From an uncultured Eggerthellaceae bacterium (lineage in GTDB: Bacteria; Actinomycetota; Coriobacteriia; Coriobacteriales; Eggerthellaceae): a stretch of 64,000 nt of DNA. The stretch spans positions 62,001 through 126,000 of the forward strand of contig CAJUQH010000002.1 in assembly GCA_910588095.1 (NCBI GenBank), given 5' to 3'. Of the stretch, positions 10,854 to 19,253 are shown piece after piece. The notes below the pieces were generated by a model, which searched no databases, had not been told where the DNA came from, and saw only the letters and a program-made list of their open reading frames with translations. The stretch's first letter is position 1. Each line of letters opens with the position of its first letter. Position numbers and translations under genes: made by a program.

Positions 10854-10991
10854 ATGGACGAGAAGGTAGTCATCCCGAGCAACGAGGAAGTGCTGGAAGT
10901 CACCGACTGCGGCGACACCATCGAGGTCACCGACGTTGGCAACAAGGAATCCGCCGAGATCCTGAGCGCCAACGCGCAGTACAACAAGTAG
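10854..10991 (+). CDS. Small acidic peptide, 45 residues, unknown function
   Basis: ATG at 10854, TAG at 10989-10991. A near-ideal ribosome site (AAAAAAGGAG, 7 nt spacing) precedes it and a 13-bp stem terminator follows, so it looks like a real gene although very short. The product has 11 acidic and 3 basic residues, a single cysteine (Cys19), no signal peptide and no membrane segment. The middle is two 9-residue repeats, LEVTDCGDT (14-22) and IEVTDVGNK (23-31). I do not recognise the family. It could be a peptide substrate or precursor, or a small protein-binding factor, but no modification enzyme or transporter lies next to it. It is convergent with purH. Confidence 0.65.
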   Translation: MDEKVVIPSNEEVLEVTDCGDTIEVTDVGNKESAEILSANAQYNK

Positions 10992-11015
10992 CGCTGCTTC
11001 GTCGAGCGGAACGAA

Positions 11016-11053
11016 GGAGCCCCCTGGCACTGGGAACAGCGCCAGGGGGCTCC
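11016..11053. terminator. Bidirectional terminator between the peptide gene and purH
   Basis: Perfect 13-bp stem GGAGCCCCCTGGC/GCCAGGGGGCTCC (11016-11028 with 11041-11053) with a 12-nt loop. It lies between the convergent ends of the peptide gene (plus) and purH (minus). The minus-strand side continues TTCGTTCC and the plus side TGTCATC, so it may serve both. Confidence 0.75.
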
Positions 11054-11125
11054 TGTCATCTCGATAGGCATCGGCCAGGCCGACGGCGCAAAGCCAGGTC
11101 TCGCAGGCCCGGCCGCCCGGCCATC

Positions 11126-12694
11126 CTAGTGGCGGAAGTGGCGATGCCCCGTGAACACGAGGGCCACGCCCTGCTCGTCGGCCGCGGAGATGACCTCATC
11201 GTCGCGGATGGAGCCGCCCGGCTCGATGACCGCGGTCACGCCCGCCTGGGCCAGCACGTCGAACCCGTCGCGGAACGGGAAGAACGCATCCGACGCCGCC
11301 ACCGCGCCCTGGGCCTTCTCCCCCGCCTGCTCCACGGCTATGCGCGCGGAGTTCACGCGGTTGGGCTGGCCGCCGCCTGCCCCCACCGACGCATGGTCCT
11401 TGGCGATGAGGATGGCGTTGGACTTCACCGACTTGCACGCCTTCCAGGCGAACATCAGCTCCTCCATCTCGGCATCGGTGGGCTTGCGCTTCGTAGGCAC
11501 CGTGAAGCCGCCCATGGCCTCGGCCACCGCGTCGGAATCCTGCGCGAGCAGGCCGCCCTCCACCGAGCGGTACTCCACCTCGCCGCCAGCCGGGTTCACG
11601 CCGCCCGTGGACAGCAGGCGCGCGTTGGGCTTGGCCTCGTACATGGCCAGCGCGTCGCCCGAGAACTCCGGCGCCACGATGGCCTCGACGAACTGCTTGT
11701 TCTCGAAGATGGCCTCCACCACCTCGCCGGTCACGGGGCGGTTGAACGCCATGACGCCGCCGTAGGCGCTCACCGGATCGCACTCGTGGGCACGCTTGTA
11801 GGCGCGGGTCGCGTCGGAATCCTCGCACACGCCGCATGGGGTCAGGTGCTTCACGATGACGCAGGCCGGGCCGCCGTACTCGCGCACGGCGCACCAGGCG
11901 GCGTCAAGGTCGAGGTAGTTGTTGTACGACAGCTCCTTGCCCTGGTGCTGGGTGGCGCGGGCCAGGCTGTGCTCGGCGCCGGCGTAGTCGTCGCGCACGA
12001 AGAACGCCGCCTTCTGGTGCGGGTTCTCGCCGTAGCGCAGATCCTGCTTCTTGGTCACGCGCAGCGTGGCGCGCGCCGGGAAGTCCTCGGCGCCCTGCAC
12101 CTGGCGGCCCATCCACGCGGCTATGGCGCCGTCGTAGGCTGCCGTCGTGCGGAACACCTCGAGCGCCAGCTGCTCGCGGGTGGCGTAGGTGGTGGCGCCG
12201 CCGTGGGCGCGCATCTCCTCGAGGATGGCGTCGTAGCTGCCCGGCTGGGTGACCACGGCCACGCTCGCGAAGTTCTTGGCCGCCGAGCGCAGCATGGAAG
12301 GCCCGCCGATGTCGATGTTCTCGATGCACGTGGTGAAGTCGGCCCCCGACTCCACGGTCTTCTCGAAGGCGTACAGGTTCACGACCACCATGTCTATCAT
12401 CTCGATGCCGTGCTCGGATGCCTGCACCATGTGCGACGGGTCGTCGCGGCGCGCCAGCAGGCCGCCGTGCACGCGTGGGTGCAGCGTCTTCACGCGACCG
12501 TCCATCATCTCGGGGAACTGGGTCACCTCGTCGATGGGGGTCACGGGCACGCCCGCCTCGGCGATGACCTTGGCGGTGCCGCCGGTCGAGATTATCTCGG
12601 CGCCGAACTCGTCATGCAGCGCGCGGGCGAACTCGACGACGCCCGTCTTGTCGGTCACCGATATGAGCGCTCGTCTTACCTGCGGGTCCTTCAT
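11126..12694 (-). CDS. purH: PurH, AICAR transformylase / IMP cyclohydrolase
   Basis: 522 residues, the normal length for bifunctional PurH. The N-terminal MGS-like cyclohydrolase domain starts with RALISVTDKTGVVEFAR and carries STGGTAKVI and GRVKTLHPRVHGGLL. The C-terminal transformylase shows KHLTPCGVC and the ending PFRDGFDVLAQAGVTAVIEP with GGSIRDDEVI. It performs the last two steps of IMP synthesis. Its ATG is 2 nt after the stop of the XdhC-like gene upstream, so the two are almost certainly cotranscribed and may be translationally coupled. purM and purN are 5 kb away. Confidence 0.97.
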   Translation of the reverse strand: MKDPQVRRALISVTDKTGVVEFARALHDEFGAEIISTGGTAKVIAEAGVPVTPIDEVTQFPEMMDGRVKTLHPRVHGGLLARRDDPSHMVQASEHGIEMIDMVVVNLYAFEKTVESGADFTTCIENIDIGGPSMLRSAAKNFASVAVVTQPGSYDAILEEMRAHGGATTYATREQLALEVFRTTAAYDGAIAAWMGRQVQGAEDFPARATLRVTKKQDLRYGENPHQKAAFFVRDDYAGAEHSLARATQHQGKELSYNNYLDLDAAWCAVREYGGPACVIVKHLTPCGVCEDSDATRAYKRAHECDPVSAYGGVMAFNRPVTGEVVEAIFENKQFVEAIVAPEFSGDALAMYEAKPNARLLSTGGVNPAGGEVEYRSVEGGLLAQDSDAVAEAMGGFTVPTKRKPTDAEMEELMFAWKACKSVKSNAILIAKDHASVGAGGGQPNRVNSARIAVEQAGEKAQGAVAASDAFFPFRDGFDVLAQAGVTAVIEPGGSIRDDEVISAADEQGVALVFTGHRHFRH

Positions 12695-12696
12695 GG

Positions 12697-13689
12697 CTAT
12701 TCCCTTCCCAAGCTGGCTTCATGCTTCTGCCTTGCTGCTTCACTATACCGCTGCTGGTAGCGCACATCCACGAGCTCGGCCACTATCGCTATGGCTAATT
12801 CGGCGGGCGACTTGGCGCCGAACCTCAAGCCGATGGGCCGCTTGACGCGCTCCCAGTCGGCCTCGCTCGCGCCGCCGGCCAGCACCAGCTCGCGAACGGT
12901 GTCGTTCTTGCCCGCGCAGCCCATCATGCCAATGTAGTGTGCATGGTTGCCCAACGCCCACAGGCATGCCTGCGGGTCGAACATGTGCCCGCGCGTGAGC
13001 ACGCACACGTAGTCGGCGGCGCTGCCGGGCATGTTCGCCAGCTCGTCGAAATCGCCGCCGTGCAGCATGATGCGCTCGGCCGCGGGGAACCGCGCCTCGT
13101 TGAGGAACGCCGGGTCATAGTCGACGGCCACCACATGGAAGCCCACGTGGTCGGCCAGGGCGGCCACCTCCACCGCCGCGTCGCTCGCGCCGAGCAGCCA
13201 CACGCGCACCTTGCCGAACAGCGGCTCGCTGGCCCAGGTGAGGCCGTCGAACTGCTGGGTGTGCATCGAGGGGCCGCGGGTGGCGTCCTTCATCTGGAAC
13301 AGGTCGCGTGGCGAATAGGGGCGACTGGCCACCACTTCCTTGGCGTCGTTGCAGAAGAACACGAGCGGCTCGCCGTCGGCCGAGCCGACCTCGCCGTACT
13401 TCTTCGTCACCTCGTTGTCGGTGTTCGCCTGGGCAGCGGCGGCATCGTAGACCACCTTGAAGCCAAGCCACGCCATCTCCTGGGCATCCAGGGCAGCCAG
13501 GGCCCGCTCGAAGGTGGGCACGTCGGCCTCGGTGAGCGCAGCCGCGGCCGCAGCTAGCGCCTCGGGACCCAGATAGGGATTGCCTTCGGTGACTTCGGGG
13601 GCGAAGGCGCCGAAGTCCTCGACGGAAAGCGCCGGGGCGCGTCCCGCCTTCAGGTCGGCGATGATGCCCTCTAAGGTGGTTCGTTGCAT
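12697..13689 (-). CDS. XdhC/CoxI-family protein
   Basis: 330 residues from the ATG at 13689, chosen because AAGGAGGC lies just before it; the open frame extends further upstream but that part is out of character. The C-terminal third is the XdhC Rossmann domain: VWLLGASDAAVEVA, VAVDYDPAFLNEARFP, YVCVLTRGH and the family ending PIGLRFGAKSPAELAIAIVAE. XdhC proteins bind molybdenum cofactor and deliver its sulfurated form to xanthine-dehydrogenase-type enzymes. The usual GSRRK stretch is replaced by MMGCAGKND. No molybdenum hydroxylase is in the window. The link to purH (2-nt gap) may reflect purine metabolism, but a direct role is inference. Confidence 0.85.
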   Translation of the reverse strand: MQRTTLEGIIADLKAGRAPALSVEDFGAFAPEVTEGNPYLGPEALAAAAAALTEADVPTFERALAALDAQEMAWLGFKVVYDAAAAQANTDNEVTKKYGEVGSADGEPLVFFCNDAKEVVASRPYSPRDLFQMKDATRGPSMHTQQFDGLTWASEPLFGKVRVWLLGASDAAVEVAALADHVGFHVVAVDYDPAFLNEARFPAAERIMLHGGDFDELANMPGSAADYVCVLTRGHMFDPQACLWALGNHAHYIGMMGCAGKNDTVRELVLAGGASEADWERVKRPIGLRFGAKSPAELAIAIVAELVDVRYQQRYSEAARQKHEASLGRE

Positions 13690-13826
13690 GGGGTGCCTCC
13701 TTGTCGTCTCGTTCCTAGGATAGCACCGTATCGCCGGCCGCGCGGCCCGCGTCGGGCCGTTCGCCCAGAGTTGCCCAGTGCCGCGCCCGCGCTGCCGTTC
13801 GCCCTGGGCTGCCACCAGGTCCGCTG

Positions 13827-13847
13827 CCCGGGCCCCCCGGGCCCGGG
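13827..13847. terminator. GC-only hairpin beyond the LCP gene
   Basis: CCCGGGCCC and GGGCCCGGG form a perfect 9-bp stem around a 3-nt loop, 24 nt past the LCP stop codon. There is no U-run. It could be a transcription terminator or simply a palindrome. The rest of 13690-13870 is GC-rich and shows no gene. Confidence 0.4.
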
Positions 13848-13870
13848 CCCTCGCCTCCCAACCCGACCCG

Positions 13871-14926
13871 CTACGCGCCCACGGGCTCGTAGTAGACGTC
13901 CAGCAGCGTGCGGAGCACCGCGTCCTCGTCCAGCTCGTATTCCTCGTAGCCGGTCTGCTCGTTGTAAGTCGATTCGCCCTCCAGCGTGACGGCACGCAGG
14001 TCGCCTATCCCGTGGCGCAGGTACAGCGATACCAGGTAGGCCATCTGGCTCGACCCCAAGTCGGTGAGCACCTGGTCGTCCAGCTCATCGAGGATGCCCA
14101 TGGCCGCGAAGGGGTCGGCCCTCACCGTGTCGAAGAACCGGCTGGCGAAGGCCCGCATGAACTGCTCCTGCCGCTCCAGGCGGTCCATGGCGCTCCACGC
14201 CACCGCCTCGTCGCGCTCGACGACGTACTGGCGCGCCTGCTCGCCCTTCAGCACGTAGGGCTGCCCCTCCCTCATGTCGGTCTTGGGCACGTCCTGCAGC
14301 GCCACCACCTCGACGCCTCCCACGGCATCGGCCAAGGCCCCTACTCCGTTCACGTCGAGCACGAGGTAGTACTCTATGGGCACGTTGAACAGCAGCCGCG
14401 ACACCGTGTCGCGCATGCGCTCGGCAGAATGCTCGAAGTCGGAGCCGTAGGCGAAGGCGGCGGCCACCTGGAGCCGCATCGTGTCGGCATACTCGTCGGT
14501 ATGGCTGTAGGTGCGCTCCACGTCGACCATGGTGTCGCGCGGGATGTAGATGAGGGTGGTCTCGCCGCTTTCGGTATCGATGGCCGCCACCATGAGGAAG
14601 TCCACCTGGCCGTTGAGCGCCTCGTTCTGGTTGGCATCGTGGCCCATGAGCAAGATGGAGGTCATGGACGCCCGCTCGCGGTACCTCTGGCCATCGTACA
14701 TGGCCGTGCGCGCCTCGTCGCCGATGACCTCGATGCTGCCCACTTGCGGGATGAGCGCGCGCAGCAAGCTGTCATCGCCGGTCCAGCGCGCCACCCCTAC
14801 CAGGCAGCACGCCCCCACGGCAAGGGCGCAGGCGCACCCGAGGAAAGCCAGCGCGACCCGCTTGGCCACCCGCTTCCAGGGCGGCCTCGCAGGCGGCCGC
14901 GCGTGCTTTCCCCGTTGCTTAGCCAT
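13871..14926 (-). CDS. LytR-CpsA-Psr (LCP) family wall-polymer ligase
   Basis: 351 residues: a basic cytoplasmic N-terminus (about 1-22), one membrane helix (about 23-45) and an extracellular LCP domain. Family residues are visible in SILLMGHDANQN, GQVDFLMVAAID, YIPRDTMVDV and GGVEVV, with the arginine-rich helix QYVVERDEAVAWSAMDRLER. LCP enzymes attach teichoic-acid-like or other polymers from the lipid carrier to peptidoglycan. The gene begins 36 nt after a class B sortase gene on the same strand, so the two probably form one envelope-assembly unit. The ribosome site is weak, which suits translation following that of the sortase. Confidence 0.9.
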   Translation of the reverse strand: MAKQRGKHARPPARPPWKRVAKRVALAFLGCACALAVGACCLVGVARWTGDDSLLRALIPQVGSIEVIGDEARTAMYDGQRYRERASMTSILLMGHDANQNEALNGQVDFLMVAAIDTESGETTLIYIPRDTMVDVERTYSHTDEYADTMRLQVAAAFAYGSDFEHSAERMRDTVSRLLFNVPIEYYLVLDVNGVGALADAVGGVEVVALQDVPKTDMREGQPYVLKGEQARQYVVERDEAVAWSAMDRLERQEQFMRAFASRFFDTVRADPFAAMGILDELDDQVLTDLGSSQMAYLVSLYLRHGIGDLRAVTLEGESTYNEQTGYEEYELDEDAVLRTLLDVYYEPVGA

Positions 14927-14962
14927 GATGCGCCCATGCCAGGGCCTGCGCCCGCAGGCCCA

Positions 14963-16165
14963 CTACTCCATCGGGCCGCTGATCGTCTCGATCTCGAGGT
15001 TGGGGTCGATCATCTCGACCTGGCGGTCCTCGGTCTGCTGCACGCCGCGCAGCACGGCCACCACCAGGTAGCGCGCGTTGTCGTTGGCCGGCTTCGTGCA
15101 GGTGCTGAGGATCAGCAGGTGGTCATCGGCGGCGCTGAGGGGCTTCTCCAAGGCGCGGGTGTTGCCGTTCATGGTCGTGGGGTTCTGCACCATGGCGAAG
15201 AACTCATCCACTACCGCCGGGTCGTCCATGTCGCGCGCCTCAAGGATGTGCTTGTTGTCGGAGTCGAACGCCGACACCACCTCGTACTCGAGCCGCTGGG
15301 TGGGCGTGTACACGTAGAACACCGGGTGCTCCTCGAAGAACGTCGGGTCCTCGAGCTCATGAAGAGTCGAGAACATGGTGTCCTTCTCCTCGAAGGTGTG
15401 GCCGTAGACCACGGTCACCTTGTCGGAGGTGAGGTCCTTGGAGTTGTAGTTCAGCTGCGTGTACAGGGCGCCGTCGATGAGCGGCTCGCCATCGATGTTA
15501 TGGGTGAGGTAGTAGTCGTCGATGAGCGGGTGCTGCAGTATGGGCAAGTCGACCTTGGTATCGGGCACCACGAGCCATGCGTACACGTCGCTGTTGCGCG
15601 CCGTCCATGCCTCCCAGTCGATGGGGTTGACCAGCTGCCCGTCGGAGGCGAGGTCGTTCACCTCGAGCACCTCGCCATCGACGACGATGCCATCACCCGA
15701 GCCGTTGCTGCTCATGACGCCGAACACGCCCATGCCCACGGCCACGATGGCCACGGCCAGAGCCGCCAAGGCGCCCACGAGCCTCTTGCCGCGGAAGCCG
15801 CCTTCCGCCTGTGGCACGCCCGCTTCGTCGGCCGCTGTGCCGGCCGGCACCATGCGCCCTTGGGCGCGCTTCACCTCGGGGCCGCGCTGCACGTGCGCGC
15901 CCTTGGGGGCTTCGGCCTTCGGCTCTTCGCCTGGAGCAGCCATGCGGGTGCCCCCACCTGCGCTGCGCACGCCTTCGGGGCGTTCCGCTGACGGGCGCTT
16001 GCCGCGCTCTGCTGCGACGGCCGCCCTCTCTTCCGCCCGATCGCCCTCGGGCGCTGCTCGCCGCTCGTCGGCATCGTGCTGCTCGCTCGCAGCCCCGCTG
16101 TGGCCCACCTTGCGGTAGATGGGCTTCGCTGCCCTGCTGCGCTTCATATCGTCATCGGTAGCCAA
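14963..16165 (-). CDS. Class B sortase with long charged N-terminal tail
   Basis: 400 residues. The first 130 are a charged, Ala/Glu/Arg-rich cytoplasmic tail, followed by one membrane helix (about 133-156) and a sortase domain. Catalytic residues are His256 in VVYGHTF, Cys356 in LILSTCTKP and Arg365 in NARYLVVA. The arrangement and the SrtB-type segment VPDTKVDLPILQ with YYLTHN indicate class B. It is a transpeptidase that joins surface proteins to the wall or to pilins. The start is a TTG at 16165, chosen because AAAGGAG lies 8 nt before it. The likely partner is the secreted protein just upstream (16409-17161), which ends in a sorting-like motif. Confidence 0.9.
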   Translation of the reverse strand: MATDDDMKRSRAAKPIYRKVGHSGAASEQHDADERRAAPEGDRAEERAAVAAERGKRPSAERPEGVRSAGGGTRMAAPGEEPKAEAPKGAHVQRGPEVKRAQGRMVPAGTAADEAGVPQAEGGFRGKRLVGALAALAVAIVAVGMGVFGVMSSNGSGDGIVVDGEVLEVNDLASDGQLVNPIDWEAWTARNSDVYAWLVVPDTKVDLPILQHPLIDDYYLTHNIDGEPLIDGALYTQLNYNSKDLTSDKVTVVYGHTFEEKDTMFSTLHELEDPTFFEEHPVFYVYTPTQRLEYEVVSAFDSDNKHILEARDMDDPAVVDEFFAMVQNPTTMNGNTRALEKPLSAADDHLLILSTCTKPANDNARYLVVAVLRGVQQTEDRQVEMIDPNLEIETISGPME

Positions 16166-16239
16166 CGTCGGCTCCTTTCGGTCGGAAGGTAATGGCCTGG
16201 ATGGGCTTGTGGATGCCCTGAAAGGCTGAGAGAATGGGA

Positions 16240-16273
16240 AAGGCCCCTGAGCCCAGCGCGGGTCAGGGGCCTT
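16240..16273 (-). terminator. Terminator between the secreted protein and the sortase
   Basis: Perfect 11-bp stem AAGGCCCCTGA/TCAGGGGCCTT (16240-16250 with 16263-16273). Read on the minus strand it is followed by TCCCATTC. It is the second of two consecutive hairpins after the secreted-protein gene. Confidence 0.65.
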
Positions 16274-16310
16274 CAGGTCCAGGGTGGGCCGCGGGCCCCG
16301 CCCTAGAGGC

Positions 16311-16342
16311 GGGAGGGAATCCGGGTCAACGAGTTCCCTCCC
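16311..16342 (-). terminator. First hairpin after the secreted protein
   Basis: Perfect 9-bp stem GGGAGGGAA/TTCCCTCCC (16311-16319 with 16334-16342), 14-nt loop, 67 nt beyond the stop. It has no U-run, so with the next hairpin it may act as an mRNA 3' stabiliser or a two-part terminator. Confidence 0.5.
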
Positions 16343-16408
16343 TTACATGAAATCGCGAATCCATGCATCTTTTTGCAAAGCTCTGCTTGTTGTACGTTTA
16401 TAGCTGTT

Positions 16409-17161
16409 CTAGCAGCCGGTCTTGGGGGAGATGCCCTTCTCGGGAGCCGCAACCTTGGTGAGGTTCTTGTCGGCGGAAACCGTGGTGCCGTTGGTGGCGC
16501 CATCAACGCCGGCGATCCACTGCTCGCTCGTCACCGCCACAGCAGGGGTGTTGATGAAAGCGAAGGCGGAGAAGCCGTTCATCTCGATGGCGATGGTGCC
16601 GTTAGCGCCCACCTTGGTGGTGGCGTACTGGATGGAGCCGTCCTCGTGCAGGATGACGTAGGTCACCTTGTCGCCAGGCTTGGCCTGGGTGGCATCGAAC
16701 TTGACGGTGACGACCGCAGCGCCGTCCTTCACGTCGCCATGCATGACGAAGGTGTCGAGCTCGGTCGCGTTGTCGGTCTTCAGGTACTTGTCAACCAGGT
16801 TCTCGTACTTGGTGGCGTTCACCTGCCACTGGGCCTTCTTCACGTCAGCCTCAGCCTGGGTCAGGTCCTCGTTGGCCACCTTGTCGGCCAGCATGGCGTC
16901 GTACTGGGCCTCGACGTCAGCCACGCCCTCGGCAACGCTGCCGGTCGGCTTGACGCTCACGCCGTCCTTGACGTCACCCTGGACGGACACCTGGTCGATG
17001 GAGTCGAGCGCACCGTCGGTGTTGATGTCCTGCACCTTGGCGCTGCCCTCTCCGTAGATGCCGCTCTCATGAGCCACGATGGACTCAGCGGCGAAGGCTG
17101 CCGTCGGCATCGCAAGCGCAAGCGCGAAAGCAACCACCGATGCAGTAATCTGTTTCTTCAT
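16409..17161 (-). CDS. Secreted protein ending in SPKTGC (tail-less sorting motif)
   Basis: 250 residues from the ATG at 17161, chosen for its AAAGGTGAAG site; the open frame extends 22 codons further but without a ribosome site. A clean signal peptide occupies about 1-25 (MKKQ, hydrophobic core, AFA-AES). A calcium-loop or dockerin-like segment DINTDGALDSID follows at about 42-53, then a helical middle and a beta-rich region. The protein stops at SPKTGC. SPKTG resembles the LPXTG class of sortase signals, yet the usual hydrophobic helix and basic tail are absent in every frame downstream. The next gene on the strand is a class B sortase. I do not recognise the family. Confidence 0.8.
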   Translation of the reverse strand: MKKQITASVVAFALALAMPTAAFAAESIVAHESGIYGEGSAKVQDINTDGALDSIDQVSVQGDVKDGVSVKPTGSVAEGVADVEAQYDAMLADKVANEDLTQAEADVKKAQWQVNATKYENLVDKYLKTDNATELDTFVMHGDVKDGAAVVTVKFDATQAKPGDKVTYVILHEDGSIQYATTKVGANGTIAIEMNGFSAFAFINTPAVAVTSEQWIAGVDGATNGTTVSADKNLTKVAAPEKGISPKTGC

Positions 17162-17227
17162 TCTCTTCACCTTTCGTTGTGATCTTCTTACGTTTGCAAA
17201 AGACGCACGAACACATGCAAGACCCAC

Positions 17228-17510
17228 TCTAGGTCATTGAAAAAAAAGCAAGTTTTTTCGGAAAGTTTTTTGGATACGGCTTGATGGCCCCTGCGAGCGC
17301 GCAGGGCGCCTTCTCGGCCCCGCAGGGGTTTCACCAGGGGAAACTTGCCGTTTTTCGCGAAGTGGGGCCTAAGAAGGCGATGTTGGAAAAGGTGAGCGAG
17401 GCTGGCGCGGCCCGTGCGGCTGGGGTGGCCGAAGCGGCCGGCACGACCGAAGCAGCAGGCGCGACCGTGCGGCCAGAGCGGCTGGCGCGGCCGAAGCAGC
17501 AGGCGCCGTG
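17228..17510. other. Intergenic region with GC-rich direct repeats
   Basis: The part next to the secreted protein (17230-17280) is rich in A/T runs and may hold its promoter, though no good hexamer pair is seen. From about 17400 to 17512 the sequence is built of degenerate repeats: GCGCCTGCTGCTTCGG occurs twice on the minus strand, followed each time by GCC(A/G)GCCGC. A plus-strand open frame (17281-17514) crosses it, but its Ala-rich ending is produced by these repeats and it has no ribosome site, so I do not call it a gene. Confidence 0.4.
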
Positions 17511-18137
17511 CTAGCTGGCTATGCGCACCTTGCGGTCGGGCCCGACGGCCACGCGGCCCTCGGCCAAGGCCCGCAGCACCTCAGGGTACAGCTGGTGCTC
17601 CACGGCGTGGATGCGCTCCTCCAGCGAGTCGCGGGTGTCGCCCTCGCGCACCTCGACGGCGCGCTGGGCGATGATGGGGCCCTTGTCGTACTCCTCGTTG
17701 GCGAAGTGCACGGTCACGCCCGTCACCTTGACGCCAGCCTCCCACGCGTCATCGATGGCATGGGCCCCCTTGAACGAGGGCAGCAGCGCCGGGTGCAGGT
17801 TGACCACCCGGTCGGGGAAGGCGCGCAGCAGCAAGGGCGTCACCTTGCGCATGTAGCCGGCCATGACCGCGTACTCGGCGCCAGCAGCCTGCAGCGCCTC
17901 CACGATGCGCGCGTCAGCGGCTTCAGGGTCGGCGTAGTCGGCCGGCTCCAGAGCCAGCACCGGTATGCCCGCGCGCTCGGCCCGGCCGATGCCCGCCACG
18001 CCCGGGCGGCTGCTCACCACCTGCACGATGTCGATGGGCAGGCCGTCGTCGGCCACGGCGTCGATGATGGCCTGCAGGTTGGTGCCGCTGCCGCTGAGCA
18101 GCACCGCCACCTTCAGCGGCTCAGGCGCCATAGCCAT
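17511..18137 (-). CDS. purN: PurN, phosphoribosylglycinamide formyltransferase
   Basis: 208 residues, as usual for PurN. The nucleotide-side loop VLLSGSGTNLQAI is at the N-terminus. The catalytic Asn/His pair is in VVNLHPALLPSFKGAHA and the aspartate in HFANEEYDKGPI. It transfers a formyl group from 10-formyl-tetrahydrofolate to GAR in purine synthesis. The ATG at 18137 is inside the end of purM (17-nt overlap) and has GAAGGGGG before it, so translation is coupled to purM. Confidence 0.96.
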   Translation of the reverse strand: MAMAPEPLKVAVLLSGSGTNLQAIIDAVADDGLPIDIVQVVSSRPGVAGIGRAERAGIPVLALEPADYADPEAADARIVEALQAAGAEYAVMAGYMRKVTPLLLRAFPDRVVNLHPALLPSFKGAHAIDDAWEAGVKVTGVTVHFANEEYDKGPIIAQRAVEVREGDTRDSLEERIHAVEHQLYPEVLRALAEGRVAVGPDRKVRIAS

Positions 18138-19203
18138 AGAGGCCCCCTTCGCCCGCGTAGGTCACCTTCCCCTGCCCGGGCACCACGCGCCCCACGCGGA
18201 AGGGCTGCTCGCCCGTCGCGCGCAGCGCCGCCTCCACGGCGTCAGCCTGGCCGGCATCCACCAGCAGCACGAGTCCCAGGCCCATGTTGAACGTCTTGAG
18301 CGCCTCGGCGTCGGAGAGCGAAGCGCGCCCGCACGCATAGCGCACCACGGGCGGCACGGGCCACGTGCCCAGCTCCACCTGGGCGTCCACGCTGCCCGGC
18401 AGCGCGCGGTCAAGGTTCTCGGTTATGCCGCCGCCGGTTATGTGGGCCAGCGCATGCACGGCGCCCGGCACCTTCTCCAACACCTCGCGCACCGGCTTCA
18501 CGTAGATGCGCGTGGGCTCCAGCAGAGCCTCCAGCACCGAGCGACCCTCGAGCTCTGCGCAAGGCTCGCGCAGCTCGTCGGCGCTGCGGCCCTCGACGCA
18601 CACCTTGCGCGCCAGCGAGTAGCCGTTGGAGTGCAGCCCGCTCGAGGCCAGGCCGATGAGCACGTCGCCTTCGCGCACCGCCTCGGGGTCGAGCATGGCG
18701 GGACGGTCGACAAGCCCCACGCAGAAGCCGGAGAGGTCGTAGTCGTCGGGGTCCATGACGCCGGGGTGCTCGGCCATCTCGCCGCCGATGAGCGCGCAGC
18801 CCGCCTGGCGGCAGCCCTCGGCGATGCCAGCCACGATCTCGGCCATGGCGTCGGCCTCCAGCTTGCCCACGGCCACGTAATCCAGGAACAGCAGCGGCTC
18901 GGCGCCCGTGGCCAGTATGTCGTTGGCGCACATGGCCACCAGGTCGATGCCCACCGTGCCATGCTCGCCCAGCATCTGGGCCACCTTGAGCTTCGTGCCC
19001 ACGCCGTCGGTGCCGCTCACCAGCAGCGGGTCGGCCATGTCCTTGGCCGCCGCGATGGAGAACAGGCCGCCGAAGCCGCCGATGTCGCCCACCACCTCGG
19101 GACGGTAGGTGCTGTGCACGGCCCCCTTGATGGCCTGCACGGCCCGGGCCCCCTCGGCGGTGCTGACGCCCGCCTGCTCGTACGTGACCTGCTCGTCGGC
19201 CAT
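18121..19203 (-). CDS. purM: PurM, phosphoribosylformylglycinamidine cyclo-ligase
   Basis: 360 residues, normal for AIR synthetase. Diagnostic stretches are DIGGFGGLFS, LVSGTDGVGTKLKVA, MCANDILATGAEPLLFLDY, LIGGEMAEHPG and the C-terminal HITGGGITENLDR. It closes the imidazole ring in purine synthesis. It lies 50 nt after the second sortase gene and overlaps purN, so the unit may be transcribed as (35-residue peptide)-sortase-purM-purN. The ATG follows AAGGAAGGG. Confidence 0.97.
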   Translation of the reverse strand: MADEQVTYEQAGVSTAEGARAVQAIKGAVHSTYRPEVVGDIGGFGGLFSIAAAKDMADPLLVSGTDGVGTKLKVAQMLGEHGTVGIDLVAMCANDILATGAEPLLFLDYVAVGKLEADAMAEIVAGIAEGCRQAGCALIGGEMAEHPGVMDPDDYDLSGFCVGLVDRPAMLDPEAVREGDVLIGLASSGLHSNGYSLARKVCVEGRSADELREPCAELEGRSVLEALLEPTRIYVKPVREVLEKVPGAVHALAHITGGGITENLDRALPGSVDAQVELGTWPVPPVVRYACGRASLSDAEALKTFNMGLGLVLLVDAGQADAVEAALRATGEQPFRVGRVVPGQGKVTYAGEGGLYGYGA

Positions 19204-19253
19204 GGTACCCTTCCTTCCCTTGTCCTCTCAAGGCGCGCCGGGCACGCCGGTAG

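Noticed and set aside
13690..13995. N-terminal extension of the XdhC-like protein (about 100 residues)
   Set aside because: The extension is Arg/Trp/Ser-rich and runs into the LCP gene. A strong AAGGAGG site marks the ATG at 13689.
17281..17514. 77-residue plus-strand reading frame
   Set aside because: No ribosome site, and an Ala/Glu/Gly-rich end that is produced by the GC-rich repeats.
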